Assembly (NCBI GenBank): GCA_009829735.1
Contig: CM020618.1
Coordinates: 39,361,030-39,425,029 of the forward strand
From: Pyropia yezoensis
Lineage: Eukaryota; Rhodophyta; Bangiophyceae; Bangiales; Bangiaceae
Direction: 5' to 3'
DNA length: 64,000 bases
This document shows, one piece after another, positions 31,917-41,548 of the stretch. The translations under genes were made by a program, and so were the position numbers. Every line of letters starts with the position of its first letter. Positions within the stretch are counted from its first letter, which is position 1. Below the pieces are notes generated by a model. That model made no database searches. It was not told the DNA's origin and saw only the letters and a list, made by a program, of their open reading frames with translations.

Positions 31917-33617
31917 CTACCTTTCCTTCTTGTCCGCCTCGGCGCCCGTCGCGCCACCCGCCCCTGCTACCTCTGATGATGCCGCTGGTGAAGGCGGCGG
32001 CGCCTCGTCCTCCCCCAGAGATGACAGGATGGTGGCCCCTAGAATCAGGACCCCCCCTGCAATCCCCTTGGGCCCAAACCCCTCGCCAAGCACCAGCGCC
32101 GACAACGCAGCCGCAAACAGTGGCTGCGTCGCGAAAATGACAGCAGCGTCGCTAGGCTTGACGGCGGTCTGGCCCTTTGTCTGGATGTACCCACTGAGGG
32201 CCGACACAAACAAGCCCGTCCAAACAACCACCCCCACGTTGACCGCCACTTCCGCCGTGGTCCAGCCCGTTCCAAGCACCCCGCCGACAGGCACCATGCG
32301 CCCACCCGGCGCGTAGTTAGCGCTCACGTGGTGCGACGCGGAGAGCAGGCTGGATGCAGTCACCCAACAGATGGACAGGAGCGCCTGGACCACAATCTTG
32401 GTGGCCACCAGCGGCGGTGCCCGCACCTTGTTCGCGTAATTGCCCAGCCGAAGGATGTAGGCGGAGAAAAAAAAGGCCGACACCACCTCCAGGCCATCGC
32501 CCGTCAGCGACGACACGGACCCGTGCGACTTGTCGAGAGACAGCAGGGCCACACCCGATACAGCAATGGCAGATGACGCCCACGTGCGGTTGGAGATGGC
32601 CTGCAGGCCCAGGGCGCCCGCCAAGATGGGCACCACCACAGTTTGGAGCTGGTTGAGAAACGCCGCCCGGGACGCAGATGTCTGCTCCAGGCCGAGGACC
32701 TGTGACACGTTGGCGAGAAAGACAAAGCCGCCCAGCTCCAGGCCCGCCCACAAAAAGGCCAGCCGCGACTGCTTGACATCGTCCATGACCTCGGCCGTCT
32801 CGCCGGCAGTTGGCTCGTTCCGCGCCGATGGGGAGGCCTGCGTGGTGGATGCGAGATCCTCCAAGGCGTTCTTCTTGTCTGACCGGTAGGCCAGGAACTC
32901 ACCGTACAGAACCGGCAAGTAGATCGCCGTCGACAGGAGCAGCCGCTCCGTGTTAAACAGAGCAGGTGGCGGGGCGTGCTCCTGCGTAAAAAGCAGCCGC
33001 ACAAATGGGCTGAACGAGCCCCACAGTGCAGCCACAGAGAAGAGGAGGACCTTGCCCGGCACCTGAACGTCGCCAAAGCCCACGTTGATGGTGACCACCC
33101 CTTCCTTTGCCGGCGAAGTTGCTGGCGGAGCATCAGGCGCCACACCGCCATCATCTGCGTCCTCGGTAGACAATGCTGACACGGCGGACTCCGCCTGCGC
33201 GGTCACTGGTCCGCGGGCACCCACCGAGGCGTCACCGTCCGCCGAAGTGGCGGGCCTGTCATCGGCGGCCGCCGCCCCTCGGCCGGCCGCCCCATTGTTC
33301 GAGGCCGTCGACGGCACCGTTGTCGACGACGATGGCGCGGCGCCCGGCCCAGCCGACGGCAGCGGGTCACCATTACCGCGACGGCGTGGCGACGGGTCTG
33401 CTGACGCGGTGGGCAACGTCGTGTTCCCACGGCCACGCCCCGGGCGCGTCGCGGCGGCAGGACGTGGCCGCGGGCGGCCCCGCCGACGCAGCGCGCCGTC
33501 GGCGGCAGCGGCGCCGCCAGCCGCGGCGGCGCCGCCGCCGCTCAGCAGCCGCAGTGGGCCGGGCAGGACAAACGCAACGACCCGTGGCCGCGTCGCGGCG
33601 GTAGGGGGTAACCGCAT
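31917..33617 (-). CDS. EamA/DMT-superfamily transporter with long N-terminal leader
   Basis: The 566-residue protein starts at the ATG at 33617 (MRLPPTAATRPRVVAFVLPG). The upstream open frame has no ATG. Residues 1 to about 185 are Ala/Arg/Ser/Pro-rich with few acids at the start, as in a plastid transit peptide plus a disordered linker. From about residue 190 (VLLFSVAALWGSFSPFVRLL) there are about ten membrane helices in two EamA halves. Typical family motifs include SRAAFLNQLQTVVVPILAGA in the first half and DAAVIFATQPLFAAALSALV with LGE in the second. EamA carriers export or exchange small metabolites; plastid envelope members are common in plants and algae. The substrate cannot be read from sequence. 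A hydrophilic tail (PPPSPAASSEVAGAG) ends it. No intron. Confidence 0.85.
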   Translation of the reverse strand: MRLPPTAATRPRVVAFVLPGPLRLLSGGGAAAAGGAAAADGALRRRGRPRPRPAAATRPGRGRGNTTLPTASADPSPRRRGNGDPLPSAGPGAAPSSSTTVPSTASNNGAAGRGAAAADDRPATSADGDASVGARGPVTAQAESAVSALSTEDADDGGVAPDAPPATSPAKEGVVTINVGFGDVQVPGKVLLFSVAALWGSFSPFVRLLFTQEHAPPPALFNTERLLLSTAIYLPVLYGEFLAYRSDKKNALEDLASTTQASPSARNEPTAGETAEVMDDVKQSRLAFLWAGLELGGFVFLANVSQVLGLEQTSASRAAFLNQLQTVVVPILAGALGLQAISNRTWASSAIAVSGVALLSLDKSHGSVSSLTGDGLEVVSAFFFSAYILRLGNYANKVRAPPLVATKIVVQALLSICWVTASSLLSASHHVSANYAPGGRMVPVGGVLGTGWTTAEVAVNVGVVVWTGLFVSALSGYIQTKGQTAVKPSDAAVIFATQPLFAAALSALVLGEGFGPKGIAGGVLILGATILSSLGEDEAPPPSPAASSEVAGAGGATGAEADKKER

Positions 33618-34882
33618 GGTGCAAGGGAAGGGGGGACAGGAAGAGGAACGGGGGAAAAGGAGATGCGGGGAGACGGGGAACACAAGTGGGGATGCAGAGC
33701 GGGAAGAGGCGGCAAGAGGAAGCCAGGAGGGGCAGAGAAGCGGAGCGGGGGGGGGCTGGCAGGAAGTCGTAGAGCTCCGTCCACCAGCAGCGGGATTATC
33801 CTTCCCAACAGGCACCCAGTGGTGCAAGGCCGGCAATATCGCGCCGGCAGACCCCCCCCAGACCCAAACAGTGACCGACCGCGCGTGGAAGCACCGCCGC
33901 GGTTACTGGCGGTGGTGCGCCGCGCCAAAAGAAAATAGACGGGGGCGGCGTCGCGGCGGGACCCAGACCGGTCACCACCGCCCGCAACGACGCCCCCCGC
34001 TGAGCCGCGCGACGCTTGCCGACGCCGCGCCGCTGCGCAGCAGCGTGTGGTGTGAGGAAGAAAGGCCGCCAGCACAGCCAATGCGCCGCCCGGTCCGCGC
34101 AACGCGCACGCGGTGGTGGGGATGGGGATGGGAATGGGGGCGGGTGTGGGCGGCGGTTGGGGTGGGGGGGTGAGGGTAGGAGTGGAGGTTGGGGGTGGGG
34201 GTTGGGGTCGAGGTTGGGGGTAGGGGTCGAGGTTGGGGGTGGGGGATGGGGGTGGGGATTGGGGGGCGGGGATTGGGGGGCGGGGATTGGGGGTGGGCGT
34301 GGGGGTGGGGGGAAGGAGGTGTCTTCGGGGGGCGGGTGGCGGAGCGGGGGAACGACGACGCGCCCGACCCGTCACTGCGGAGACGCGCGGCGGGTGGTGC
34401 GCGGTGGAATGTACGGAGCACCACGGGCACCGCGTCACGACCACCACCGCGGTGGGCAGCGCACGACAGCAGCAGCGGGGGCAGCGGGAACGCGGGGGGG
34501 GGGGGGGGCGCACGCGTCGCCGCGAGAGCGAGGCGGGTCCCCGGGAGCGGGGAGGACACAAGCGACCGCGACCGCGACGCGCGCAGCTGTGCCCGGAGAG
34601 GGGGCGCACATTGGGGGGGGGGGAGGCGGCCCAGCTGCGTGGATGGCGCCTATGGGCCACGCCTGCGGGGCGCTGCGATTGGCAGTCCCGCCACCAGCAG
34701 GCGGCCAAACGTGGGCGGGGGCGGCCTCCTCGGCGGGATCTGCTGCTGCGGCAGCAGCTGCCGCTCGCTCCGTGTCGACCGCGCCTCTGTGGGCAGAATT
34801 GCATGCGCTCAGAGGGGGGTCTGCGGCGTGCAGGGGCTGCAGTTCTAACGAGTTGAAAAGAAATTGAGCTCCTCAGTCTTGC
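33618..34882. other. Upstream region of the transporter gene
   Basis: GC-rich, open in several frames on both strands, but all low-complexity. It includes the G-rich minisatellite listed separately. Promoter signals for the transporter could not be fixed. Confidence 0.4.
34125..34325 (+). repeat. G-rich degenerate minisatellite (possible G-quadruplex)
   Basis: About 200 bp of GGGGTTGGGG, GGTCGAGGTTGGGG and GGGGATTGGGGGGC units. Runs of four or more G separated by one to three bases recur many times on the plus strand, which is the textbook pattern for stacked G-quadruplexes. It lies 0.5-0.7 kb upstream of the transporter start codon. Confidence 0.75.
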
Positions 34883-36176
34883 CTACACGGGGGAGATCTC
34901 TCGGTTGACAAAATGGGGGACTTTTTGATACAGAAAGTATACACATTTGTCGCTCCTTACGGTAGAACGCACATTACTCTTGGCTCTGAACTTTTCGACC
35001 ATAGCAAGATCCGCATGACTCGTGTCGACATCAGACACCTTGAGCAGCTGCAACATTTCTCTCCCACCAGTCGCTGGACTGGCGACACCCGCTCGGTAGC
35101 GATCGTTCTGCAGCAGCCGGTTCAGGCAGTAGATGCACATCTGGGGGTGGTATTGTGCGTCCCGTAAAAAGTGGACGTGCACAGGTCGTGCAGTGTGGGT
35201 TTGATTGGTCCAGTCGCCGATATTTGACATGATCACGACACGTGCACGTTCACTTTTTACGGGACACACTATAGAGTGACTGGGAGCTACCCAGGTGGCG
35301 GTAGCCATTGTAGTGCAGCCGCATGGGGTGCAAAATCAGCGACAGCTGCTCCTCCGTCAGGCCAGGTACCAATTGCAATGCCGCCACCACCGCGTCTTCG
35401 CGGAAGCCCAGAATGTCGGCAAACTGCTCGTTCCGTGACAATTCTTGCACAGTGTTGGCCCCCGTGGCATCCGCCACGGCGATGGGGGTGATACCAGTGG
35501 AGAAAGTGCGACACAGGGGCTGCGCTTGATCAAGGTCCTTGAACCACTCGTAGATCGCGTTGATAGGGGACGACGCGGCGCGTGCAGTGCCGTTCGTCAT
35601 CAGCATGTGGTATCGGACGGGGTCCTCCATCATCAGCGTGTTGATGAGACGATCGTACTCGTCCGCCAATACACACACACCGCTGCCATCGGCAGAAGCC
35701 AAACGAGCCACGTCTTCCAGGATGGCGAGCACATCAATCGCCTCCCCCGCAGTCAACCCCCGTGATATAAGAACATCTGCGCCGGGCACCCGGTTGTCGT
35801 GGACAAACTGCTGAAGCGCCGCGAAGAAACGGCGATGCAGCTTCAACTCCGTCATGGCCGCGTCGGGAGACGGCCCGACGAAATATTCCAGGCGCAACAC
35901 CTTGTAGGAGCAGGCCCCTGCGGGAAGTGGATCGCCAGGCGCCGTCAGGCAAACGTTGGTCCCCCGAAAGAGCTTAAAAAACTCTTCGCGGGACGTCCTC
36001 AGGTCCAGGTATAGTGCAACGGTGTTAAGGACGAGCGTCTTCCCAGTCCGCCCACGGCGAGCAAACATGGTTTGCCGCTCCTTGTGCAACACGACCATGG
36101 GGATGTAGGACGTGAAGTCATAAAAACACCACCCCGATGATCGTAGGGTGACAAACGACACATCATTTGGTGGCAT
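34883..36176 (-). pseudogene. AAA-ATPase-like protein gene split by a MITE
   Basis: From ATG 36176 the frame gives the N-terminal half of the AAA-ATPase-like family (PF09820 type). The start matches the lead-in (SFVTLRSSGWCFYDF), the Walker A variant is GRTGKTLVLN at about residue 43, Walker B is VCVLADEYDRLI at about 165, and the late motif is NEQFADILGF then HYNGYRHLG. The frame then enters the 119-bp MITE and ends inside it at 35250. On the far side homologous-looking sequence resumes in a different frame (MCIYCLNRLLQND, LLKVSDVDTSHADLAMVEKF) and stops at 34883. Insertion of MITE plus TA (121 bp) is not a multiple of three, so the gene is disrupted unless the MITE is spliced out. Family members are predicted P-loop ATPases, often joined to a nuclease-like domain; none is visible here. 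Confidence 0.75.
35153..35271 (+). mobile_element. 119-bp TA-flanked MITE, copy 2 (inside the ATPase-like gene)
   Basis: The terminal inverted repeats are GTGCGTCCCGTAAAAAGTG and, from the right end, GTGTGTCCCGTAAAAAGTG; the stems continue with ACGTGCAC. It is flanked by TA (35151-35152 and 35272-35273). It aligns end to end with the copy at 21279-21397. It sits within coding sequence, and the ATPase-like reading on both sides meets exactly at the TA, which dates the insertion after the gene was functional. Confidence 0.9.
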
Positions 36177-36179
36177 CAA

Positions 36180-36548
36180 TCGCGCAGGCGACCGCGCCTA
36201 GGGACCGCCGGATGCATGCACCATGGATGGGTTCACAGCAGCTGAGACAGAAGCGCGCCCGGCACGAAGGGAAACACGGAGCGCGTCACCCAGCACACCA
36301 GTCGGCAGCAGGTGCGACCGCCTAACAAGAGGAGTCCCAGTGGCTTGCGAACGTCCATGGATACCACCATCGCCGCACCGCAGAAGGAGCCCCGTTGAGC
36401 GCGGAAGGCCACTTGCCGGCTGCCGGTGCTTTCACGTCCAGCTGCCAGGTCTCCAAAGAGGGACCGTCTACATGACCCAGGAGAGGGCCACGCAGCAGCC
36501 GCGGCGGCAGTGGCGGGGGGGCGACGGCCAGCTGGTCGCAGTGGGGCT
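36180..36548. other. Spacer upstream of the ATPase-like gene
   Basis: Probably holds the promoter of the minus-strand ATPase-like gene. No recognised frame or element. Confidence 0.4.
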
Positions 36549-36976
36549 TGTGGCAGTATTGACCCGAGGTAGGGGGCAGGACGTGCCATACGAGGGCGGC
36601 AGACAGCTAGTCTGACCAGATTGTCCCCATGCATTTGGGTCCATATTCCCTAAGTAAGGGATAGTTGGTTTAGTAGTAGGTCCAACTTGGAACTGAGGGT
36701 TTTCTGCATGTTATCGTCTTGAATTTTCGTGTGGCCCGGTGGGCAGGTGCTGGGGTGGGAGATTCTGAGTGGCGAGATTCTGAAGGGACCCTGGAAGGAT
36801 AAGGGGAGGGACAGCCGGGCTTGGCCTCGCTTCCCCGTCCCGACCAAAAAACTGTTGGCCCGCACGCCATCCTCTTGTTTCGTGGTGGGGGGTTTGCCCC
36901 ACAGCAGGGACAGCGTGGGTGCGGCTTGCACATCTTCCGGTTCTTAACGTTACGAGAGGCACCCTCACCGTTGCCA
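36549..36976 (+). mobile_element. Old truncated copy of the second Ty3/gypsy family (LTR plus primer-site edge)
   Basis: This aligns, in reverse orientation, with the 467-bp LTRs at 48889 and 57851. It starts TGTGGCAGTATT and ends CGTTGCCA, about 428 bp, and is clearly more diverged than those two are from each other. Just after it comes CTGGTGGAGC, matching the primer-site start that follows the 57851 LTR, so it is a truncated element start rather than a clean solo LTR. No internal genes follow. Old and broken. Confidence 0.8.
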
Positions 36977-37848
36977 CCAACCTGGTGGAGCGCCAATCAG
37001 CAGCGGTGGAGCTGGCGACCAGCCCTTGGCGATGGCAACAGCGGCGAGGGGGCAACCGCACTCCGACGGCGGTCGCACAGCGGCCGAGGCTGCGGAGGCG
37101 GGGGGCTGGCGGCGAGCCAGCAGCGGCCGAGGTGGCGGGGCCGGTGGCGGGGACTCGGCGGCAAAGCCAGCGTTCAGCGCAGCACTGCTTAGCGCCTGTC
37201 AAAGTTTTCTTGCTTTTTTGGGAACTTCTCGAGCAAAAATCTTCATAAAACCTGCATCGACCCCCCCTCAAGGCATCATAGACACCGCTTCCCCCCCCGT
37301 TTCTTTCTTTCTGCCTATAACAGCTCCGGCGATTGGTGGTCGCCACCTCCCTTCGTATGAACGGAAGCGCATGGGGCAGGAGAGCACCCTCGTGAAGCGC
37401 AAAGAAGCGACCGACCTTGCTACGCTTGCTTGGGAGCAATGTTTATACAAGGTCTGCACGGAAAAATCTCTCCGCCTTGCTCGACCTCTACGGCGCGAAT
37501 TCTGGCCAGTGGAACGCTCCATCCAGCAAACAGCAGCGCCACCGCTGTTGTCATTGGTTGACAGAACACCGACAGCGGCAGTCGTGTCGGTCATCCTCGG
37601 GGTGATTCTTTGGCCTCAGCCCAGCCCCTCGATCAGAACAGCTAAATTCTGCTCGAGTCCTTCATTTTTGTGATTGAGCTGGGCAAGAATTGGCACAACA
37701 AAGCAAGAGATCTGGCGAAAATCGGGCTTTTATCGTGACTGGGGATAAGCAGTGCTGCGCAGCCGACGATGCCTGTGCCTCGCGATGATACACGCGTTCA
37801 CTGCCACGTGTCTGGTCCTCGCAGAGCACACGAATTTAATACACATAT
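36977..37848. other. Unassigned stretch after the LTR fragment
   Basis: GC-rich up to about 37190, then mixed composition. The remaining internal sequence of the truncated element could lie at its start but shows no gag or pol similarity. No gene seen. Confidence 0.4.
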
Positions 37849-38634
37849 TTATTGGTGTATAAAGCTAATGGAATCCACCTTTACGTAGGGGAGGACGCTC
37901 CCAGAGTCGCAGACAGTCCTATCAGCGACGATGGGGGCGGCGGCAGGGGTCGCGTGCTGGCGGGGGCGCCCGCCAACGGCGCCACTGCCATGGCTAACGG
38001 GGCGGCTGGGCAAGCGGCGACAGCAGCGACCGTGCCGCCAGCCTCGAGGCTCGCGCTCCGGCTCCACCCCGTCCAATATCTTTTCGGCGACGCCCATCGC
38101 ACGGGCGGCAACGGCAACTGCAACGCCTCCGCCCTCCCCAAAGCGCACCTCAGACGTAAACGCCGCGCGGAGGAGCTCCGTCTCGGTGCCGTCGTCTACC
38201 TCAAACGGCGGCGGTGAGGGGGAGCCCCCAAACAGGCGGGCCCCACAGCCCAGGCCCGCATAGCCGCCAACGCCAAGGGAGCGCGGCCAGGGCGGAGGGG
38301 ACGCCCACCCGTCCGGGCCGCCGGTGCTACCCATGCCCAGGCTGACACCGCCGCTACCGCCTCCACCACCACCAATACCGATGTCACCAAGGCCGCTGTG
38401 GCCATACTCTCCATAGCCGGGGTAGATGCCATGGATGCCCGACGGTTGGCCAGCCCCCCCGCTCCCCCACACCAGCGGCCCCACGGGCACCGCCACCGCC
38501 ACCGTCGCCACGCCATCACAGCGGGCCGTATGCCCCACCGTTGCCAGCGGTTCCACCAGAGCCGTCGCCGACCGTAGCCCCGCCGCACCGACCCCAGACA
38601 AACGATTGACGCCACAACCCAGTCGGCAACACAC
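37849..38634 (-). CDS. Hypothetical glycine-rich frame
   Basis: A 261-codon minus-strand frame with no ATG in its first half (it opens at GTG). A Gly/Tyr-rich middle (IYPGYGEYGHSGLGDIGIGG) is followed by a more ordinary stretch (PPPFEVDDGTETELLRAAFT, then AARAMGVAEKILDGVEPERE). The second part looks protein-like and could be the last exon of a gene whose start is not visible. No domain recognised. Confidence 0.3.
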   Translation of the reverse strand: MCCRLGCGVNRLSGVGAAGLRSATALVEPLATVGHTARCDGVATVAVAVPVGPLVWGSGGAGQPSGIHGIYPGYGEYGHSGLGDIGIGGGGGGSGGVSLGMGSTGGPDGWASPPPWPRSLGVGGYAGLGCGARLFGGSPSPPPFEVDDGTETELLRAAFTSEVRFGEGGGVAVAVAARAMGVAEKILDGVEPEREPRGWRHGRCCRRLPSRPVSHGSGAVGGRPRQHATPAAAPIVADRTVCDSGSVLPYVKVDSISFIHQ

Positions 38635-38852
38635 TTGCCATCCCCTTCAGCTCCCGCAGCGCCGAACACCAACCTCACTTGGCCGCCCGGCCCCTTGTTG
38701 GTTTCCCGGACTGCATTCGGATGTGGGAAGCAGGTCGTGGGGGCGACAGCTCTCAACAACTGCAGGGGGGGAGTAGGCACCCGCCTCGCACGGGCCGTGG
38801 ATTCACGTGCGGGACACAAGCATTGATGCGTGCCAGCGCAGTGCACGGCACG

Positions 38853-39602
38853 CAGGGTTGATATATTTCTTAAATATTGCCCGAGGGTGTATATTATACA
38901 TATAACTATAGAAGCAATCAAACCATAATTATTGTCTTTCATTTAAAATATATTTGTCCCACGGTTCAGCCACGTGGTGAAGGTGTACCATATTCCACCC
39001 CTTGACTCCCCCAAGCGACTGTGAAGCCAGCATCACATCCAAGTTTAGTGTGTACGAGGCGAACCGCCACGCGCTGTATGACAACGCATGGCTGCCACGC
39101 CACGTAACATCTCCTGGCCCCCACTATCGTGCCGTCAGCCGTGTGGCCGTTTCAAGTCCCAACTCGCCTCACTGTCGCAGCCAGTTCACACCTCCCCCCG
39201 CCGAGTCGATCACCATCTGCAAACTGCCTGTAGTTTCCTTGTCGGCAGACTATCGCGTAGCAGCATGCCATCATGCCAATGATTAGACCCTATCTCGACT
39301 CACCTCCCGTGATGGCGAACTCTCCACGATGCACGAACACACATCCTCAAAAAGGTCGCTCCCCTGTCTCCGACACCCACTCATCCCGCCTGCGGCCTGG
39401 CATGGTCGACGTTGTTCTTGCTCACCTGGTCGCGTCGTTGCTGCTGACATGCCATCAATTTTGAGCCGTGAAAGAGCAGTTGTTTTGACCAAACGTCTGA
39501 GAATATGTCAATAATTCTGGCACCCGGCCAAAATACGGAGCATAATTATGGATACGGCTCTGGCCGTTGTGATGATTCATTGATAAGTTCATGGTTTATC
39601 TG
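38853..39602 (+). repeat. Dispersed AT-rich repeat, copy B
   Basis: Aligns with copy A at 1328-1882 in the same orientation, with about 190 bp extra at 39041-39241 that is either an insertion here or a deletion in copy A. Shared tail TGATGATTCATTGATA then CATGGTTTATCT. Copies differ at roughly one base in eight to ten, so the repeat is not recent. Confidence 0.75.
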
Positions 39603-39648
39603 TACTGTGAAAGAGCCCCTCATACTGTACTGTGAAAGAGCCCCTCAT
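39600..39648 (+). repeat. 25-bp direct duplication
   Basis: Two adjacent copies of CTGTACTGTGAAAGAGCCCC followed by TCATA/TCAT, at the right edge of the dispersed repeat and 140 bp beyond the stop of the VWA gene. Confidence 0.9.
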
Positions 39649-39787
39649 CCCTGACGGCATGGGCACACCTACACCCTCCTGCCCCCGAGCGGGGCAGCCC
39701 GGGGCGACTCGCCGCAGTGGCAGCGCCCCCTACGCTATGGGGGGCACAACTATGAAATTTTAGACCTGCGCCCCCCCTTCCCTTACA

Positions 39788-41548
39788 TCAGCAGCCCGTA
39801 ATGGCTTGCGACGCCACCTTTTGGGACGCAAACGACCCCCCGCTGGCGCGGAAGTCGACCGAGCAGGAGAAGGGGGCGTCTGGGCGAGTAAGCGCCGCGC
39901 ACACCCGCGCATCGACCGTGATGGTCTGGGTAAGGGTGACGGTGGTGCCCGGTGAGACGGTCCGCGGCAGCGGGGGGTCAAACGAGACGGAAAATACCCC
40001 ATCGCAGCCAGTGGTGACGGCCGACAGCTGCACGTCCAGCGCGTCTACCGCCGCCAGGGTGTCAATGATGAGGGTAGAGGAGGCACCCGACAGCTTGGCG
40101 GTCGTCCCCCCAGTGGCACGCGTAATGTAGCTGGCCTGGCCCGCCCGCGTGCCGTCGGGGTCGCCAGCCGCGGGTCCCGCGCCGGAAAGGCAGGTGCCAT
40201 AAGCGGTGGTGAGGCCGTCCAGCCCTGAGTTGGGAGCGCTTCCCCCCAGGCTGACGCCAAGGACGGTAATGAAGGCTTCACGGAGCTCCCGCGCAACCCG
40301 CTCCCGTGTCAGCCGCGTCCGCCCGCCGTCCACACAGGTCGGCTCGTGGCCGTTCTCGTCCCCAAACCAGGCCACCACGCGCCGTGCCCCGTCGCGCCAT
40401 CCCACCGCCGCGGCAGGCAGGGTAGCCAGGCGGTGAAGGGCGACGAGGTTCGCCTCGGGGCTGTCCCCCCCGCCCGTGGCCTCAAACCCAGCCACCGCCG
40501 TCCGCACCGCCGCGAGGTCGCCGGTGATGGGCTGGTCAAGGATCCACCCCTGGTTTTCGTCATCCTCATCCCGGTAGCTGCCAACCCCAAAGTGGACCGA
40601 TCCAGAAACAGCGGACCGGGCGCTTACAATCCTGGGCAACTCCCTCTTCACAGTGCTGATGGCCGACCCCATGGAGCCCGTCACGTCAGAGAGAAGGAAG
40701 AGGTCTTCAAAGGGGGTTCCCGAGCCAACGGGGAAGGAGCGGGTACTGCTGCGGACCGCGTCCCGCGGGAGGACGCCCAGGGAGATGGGGGTCAGCACAA
40801 TGGGCTCCCGGGTGGCTGCTTTTGCCTTGGCCGAGGGGGGAGCGGTGGCGGTGGCGGCCTCGCCCCCGCCGGCCGCACAGTAACCCACGTCCACCAGCGC
40901 ACAAGAGCCGCCACAGACAATGGTGATTGTGGTGCCGGCGGGGACTGCGGTCTTGCCGACGGCCACGCGGAGCAGGTTGAGGTCGTCCCCCGGCCCCTTT
41001 GCACGGACAACCTCCCCCGCCACCGACACCGTGACCTCCTCCCCCGCGTCCACGTCCAACAAGCGAACATAGTTGACTTGAACGGGCGCGTCCCATGAGA
41101 TGGCAAACGTGGCCCCCAGCCCGTCATCGTCAGGCGTGCATGCCGACACACACCCGTCCGCCGTGTAGCCCGCCGCACCCTTGTCACACGCGGCGGCACA
41201 TGCGGCTCGAAACGACTCAATCCCCTCCTCCACCGCCACCGCCACCATGTCCAGGGGCGTGCATCGGGGGCGACGGGCGGGGGTGCAGCGGTCGGCCAGG
41301 TCGGGGTCGCTGCTGCGCGCTGCGCGGGCCGTGTCAAAGGCGGCCGACACGTCGCCGCGGCGGTCCCGCGGCTTGGTCGTCCGCATCCGCCAGCGGGGTA
41401 CCCCGGGGCCGCCAGAGCCACTGGTGGTGGGGGCCCCGACGCGGAAGCCCGCAAACCTGACCGTTGAGCATCGGGCGGAGACAAGGGCGGGGAGCAGCGC
41501 AGCCACGGCAGTGAGGACGGTGACGGTGGCAGCGGCAAAGGTCCCCAT
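39788..41548 (-). CDS. Secreted VWA-domain (integrin-beta-like) protein
   Basis: The 586-residue protein starts at ATG 41548 in a good context (CCGCCATGGGG). Residues 1-25 are a signal peptide (MGTFAAATVTVLTAVAALLP). The middle (about 30-250) is Cys-containing with a beta-rich part. A von Willebrand A domain covers about 280-480. Its MIDAS loop reads LLSDVTGSMGSAIS (D-x-T-G-S, as in integrin beta chains), followed by HFGVGSYRDED and the TGGGDSPEANL and AWFGDENGHEPTC motifs that complete the metal site. A Cys-bearing beta domain closes the protein; no membrane anchor is visible, so it is likely extracellular. VWA domains bind ligands through a divalent cation, so adhesion or matrix assembly is the likely role. 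No intron. The upstream open frame is a GC artefact. Confidence 0.85.
   Translation of the reverse strand: MGTFAAATVTVLTAVAALLPALVSARCSTVRFAGFRVGAPTTSGSGGPGVPRWRMRTTKPRDRRGDVSAAFDTARAARSSDPDLADRCTPARRPRCTPLDMVAVAVEEGIESFRAACAAACDKGAAGYTADGCVSACTPDDDGLGATFAISWDAPVQVNYVRLLDVDAGEEVTVSVAGEVVRAKGPGDDLNLLRVAVGKTAVPAGTTITIVCGGSCALVDVGYCAAGGGEAATATAPPSAKAKAATREPIVLTPISLGVLPRDAVRSSTRSFPVGSGTPFEDLFLLSDVTGSMGSAISTVKRELPRIVSARSAVSGSVHFGVGSYRDEDDENQGWILDQPITGDLAAVRTAVAGFEATGGGDSPEANLVALHRLATLPAAAVGWRDGARRVVAWFGDENGHEPTCVDGGRTRLTRERVARELREAFITVLGVSLGGSAPNSGLDGLTTAYGTCLSGAGPAAGDPDGTRAGQASYITRATGGTTAKLSGASSTLIIDTLAAVDALDVQLSAVTTGCDGVFSVSFDPPLPRTVSPGTTVTLTQTITVDARVCAALTRPDAPFSCSVDFRASGGSFASQKVASQAITGC

Noticed and set aside
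33618-33836. Upstream extension of the transporter frame
   Set aside because: No ATG in the extension; the first ATG at 33617 also starts the transit-peptide-like leader.
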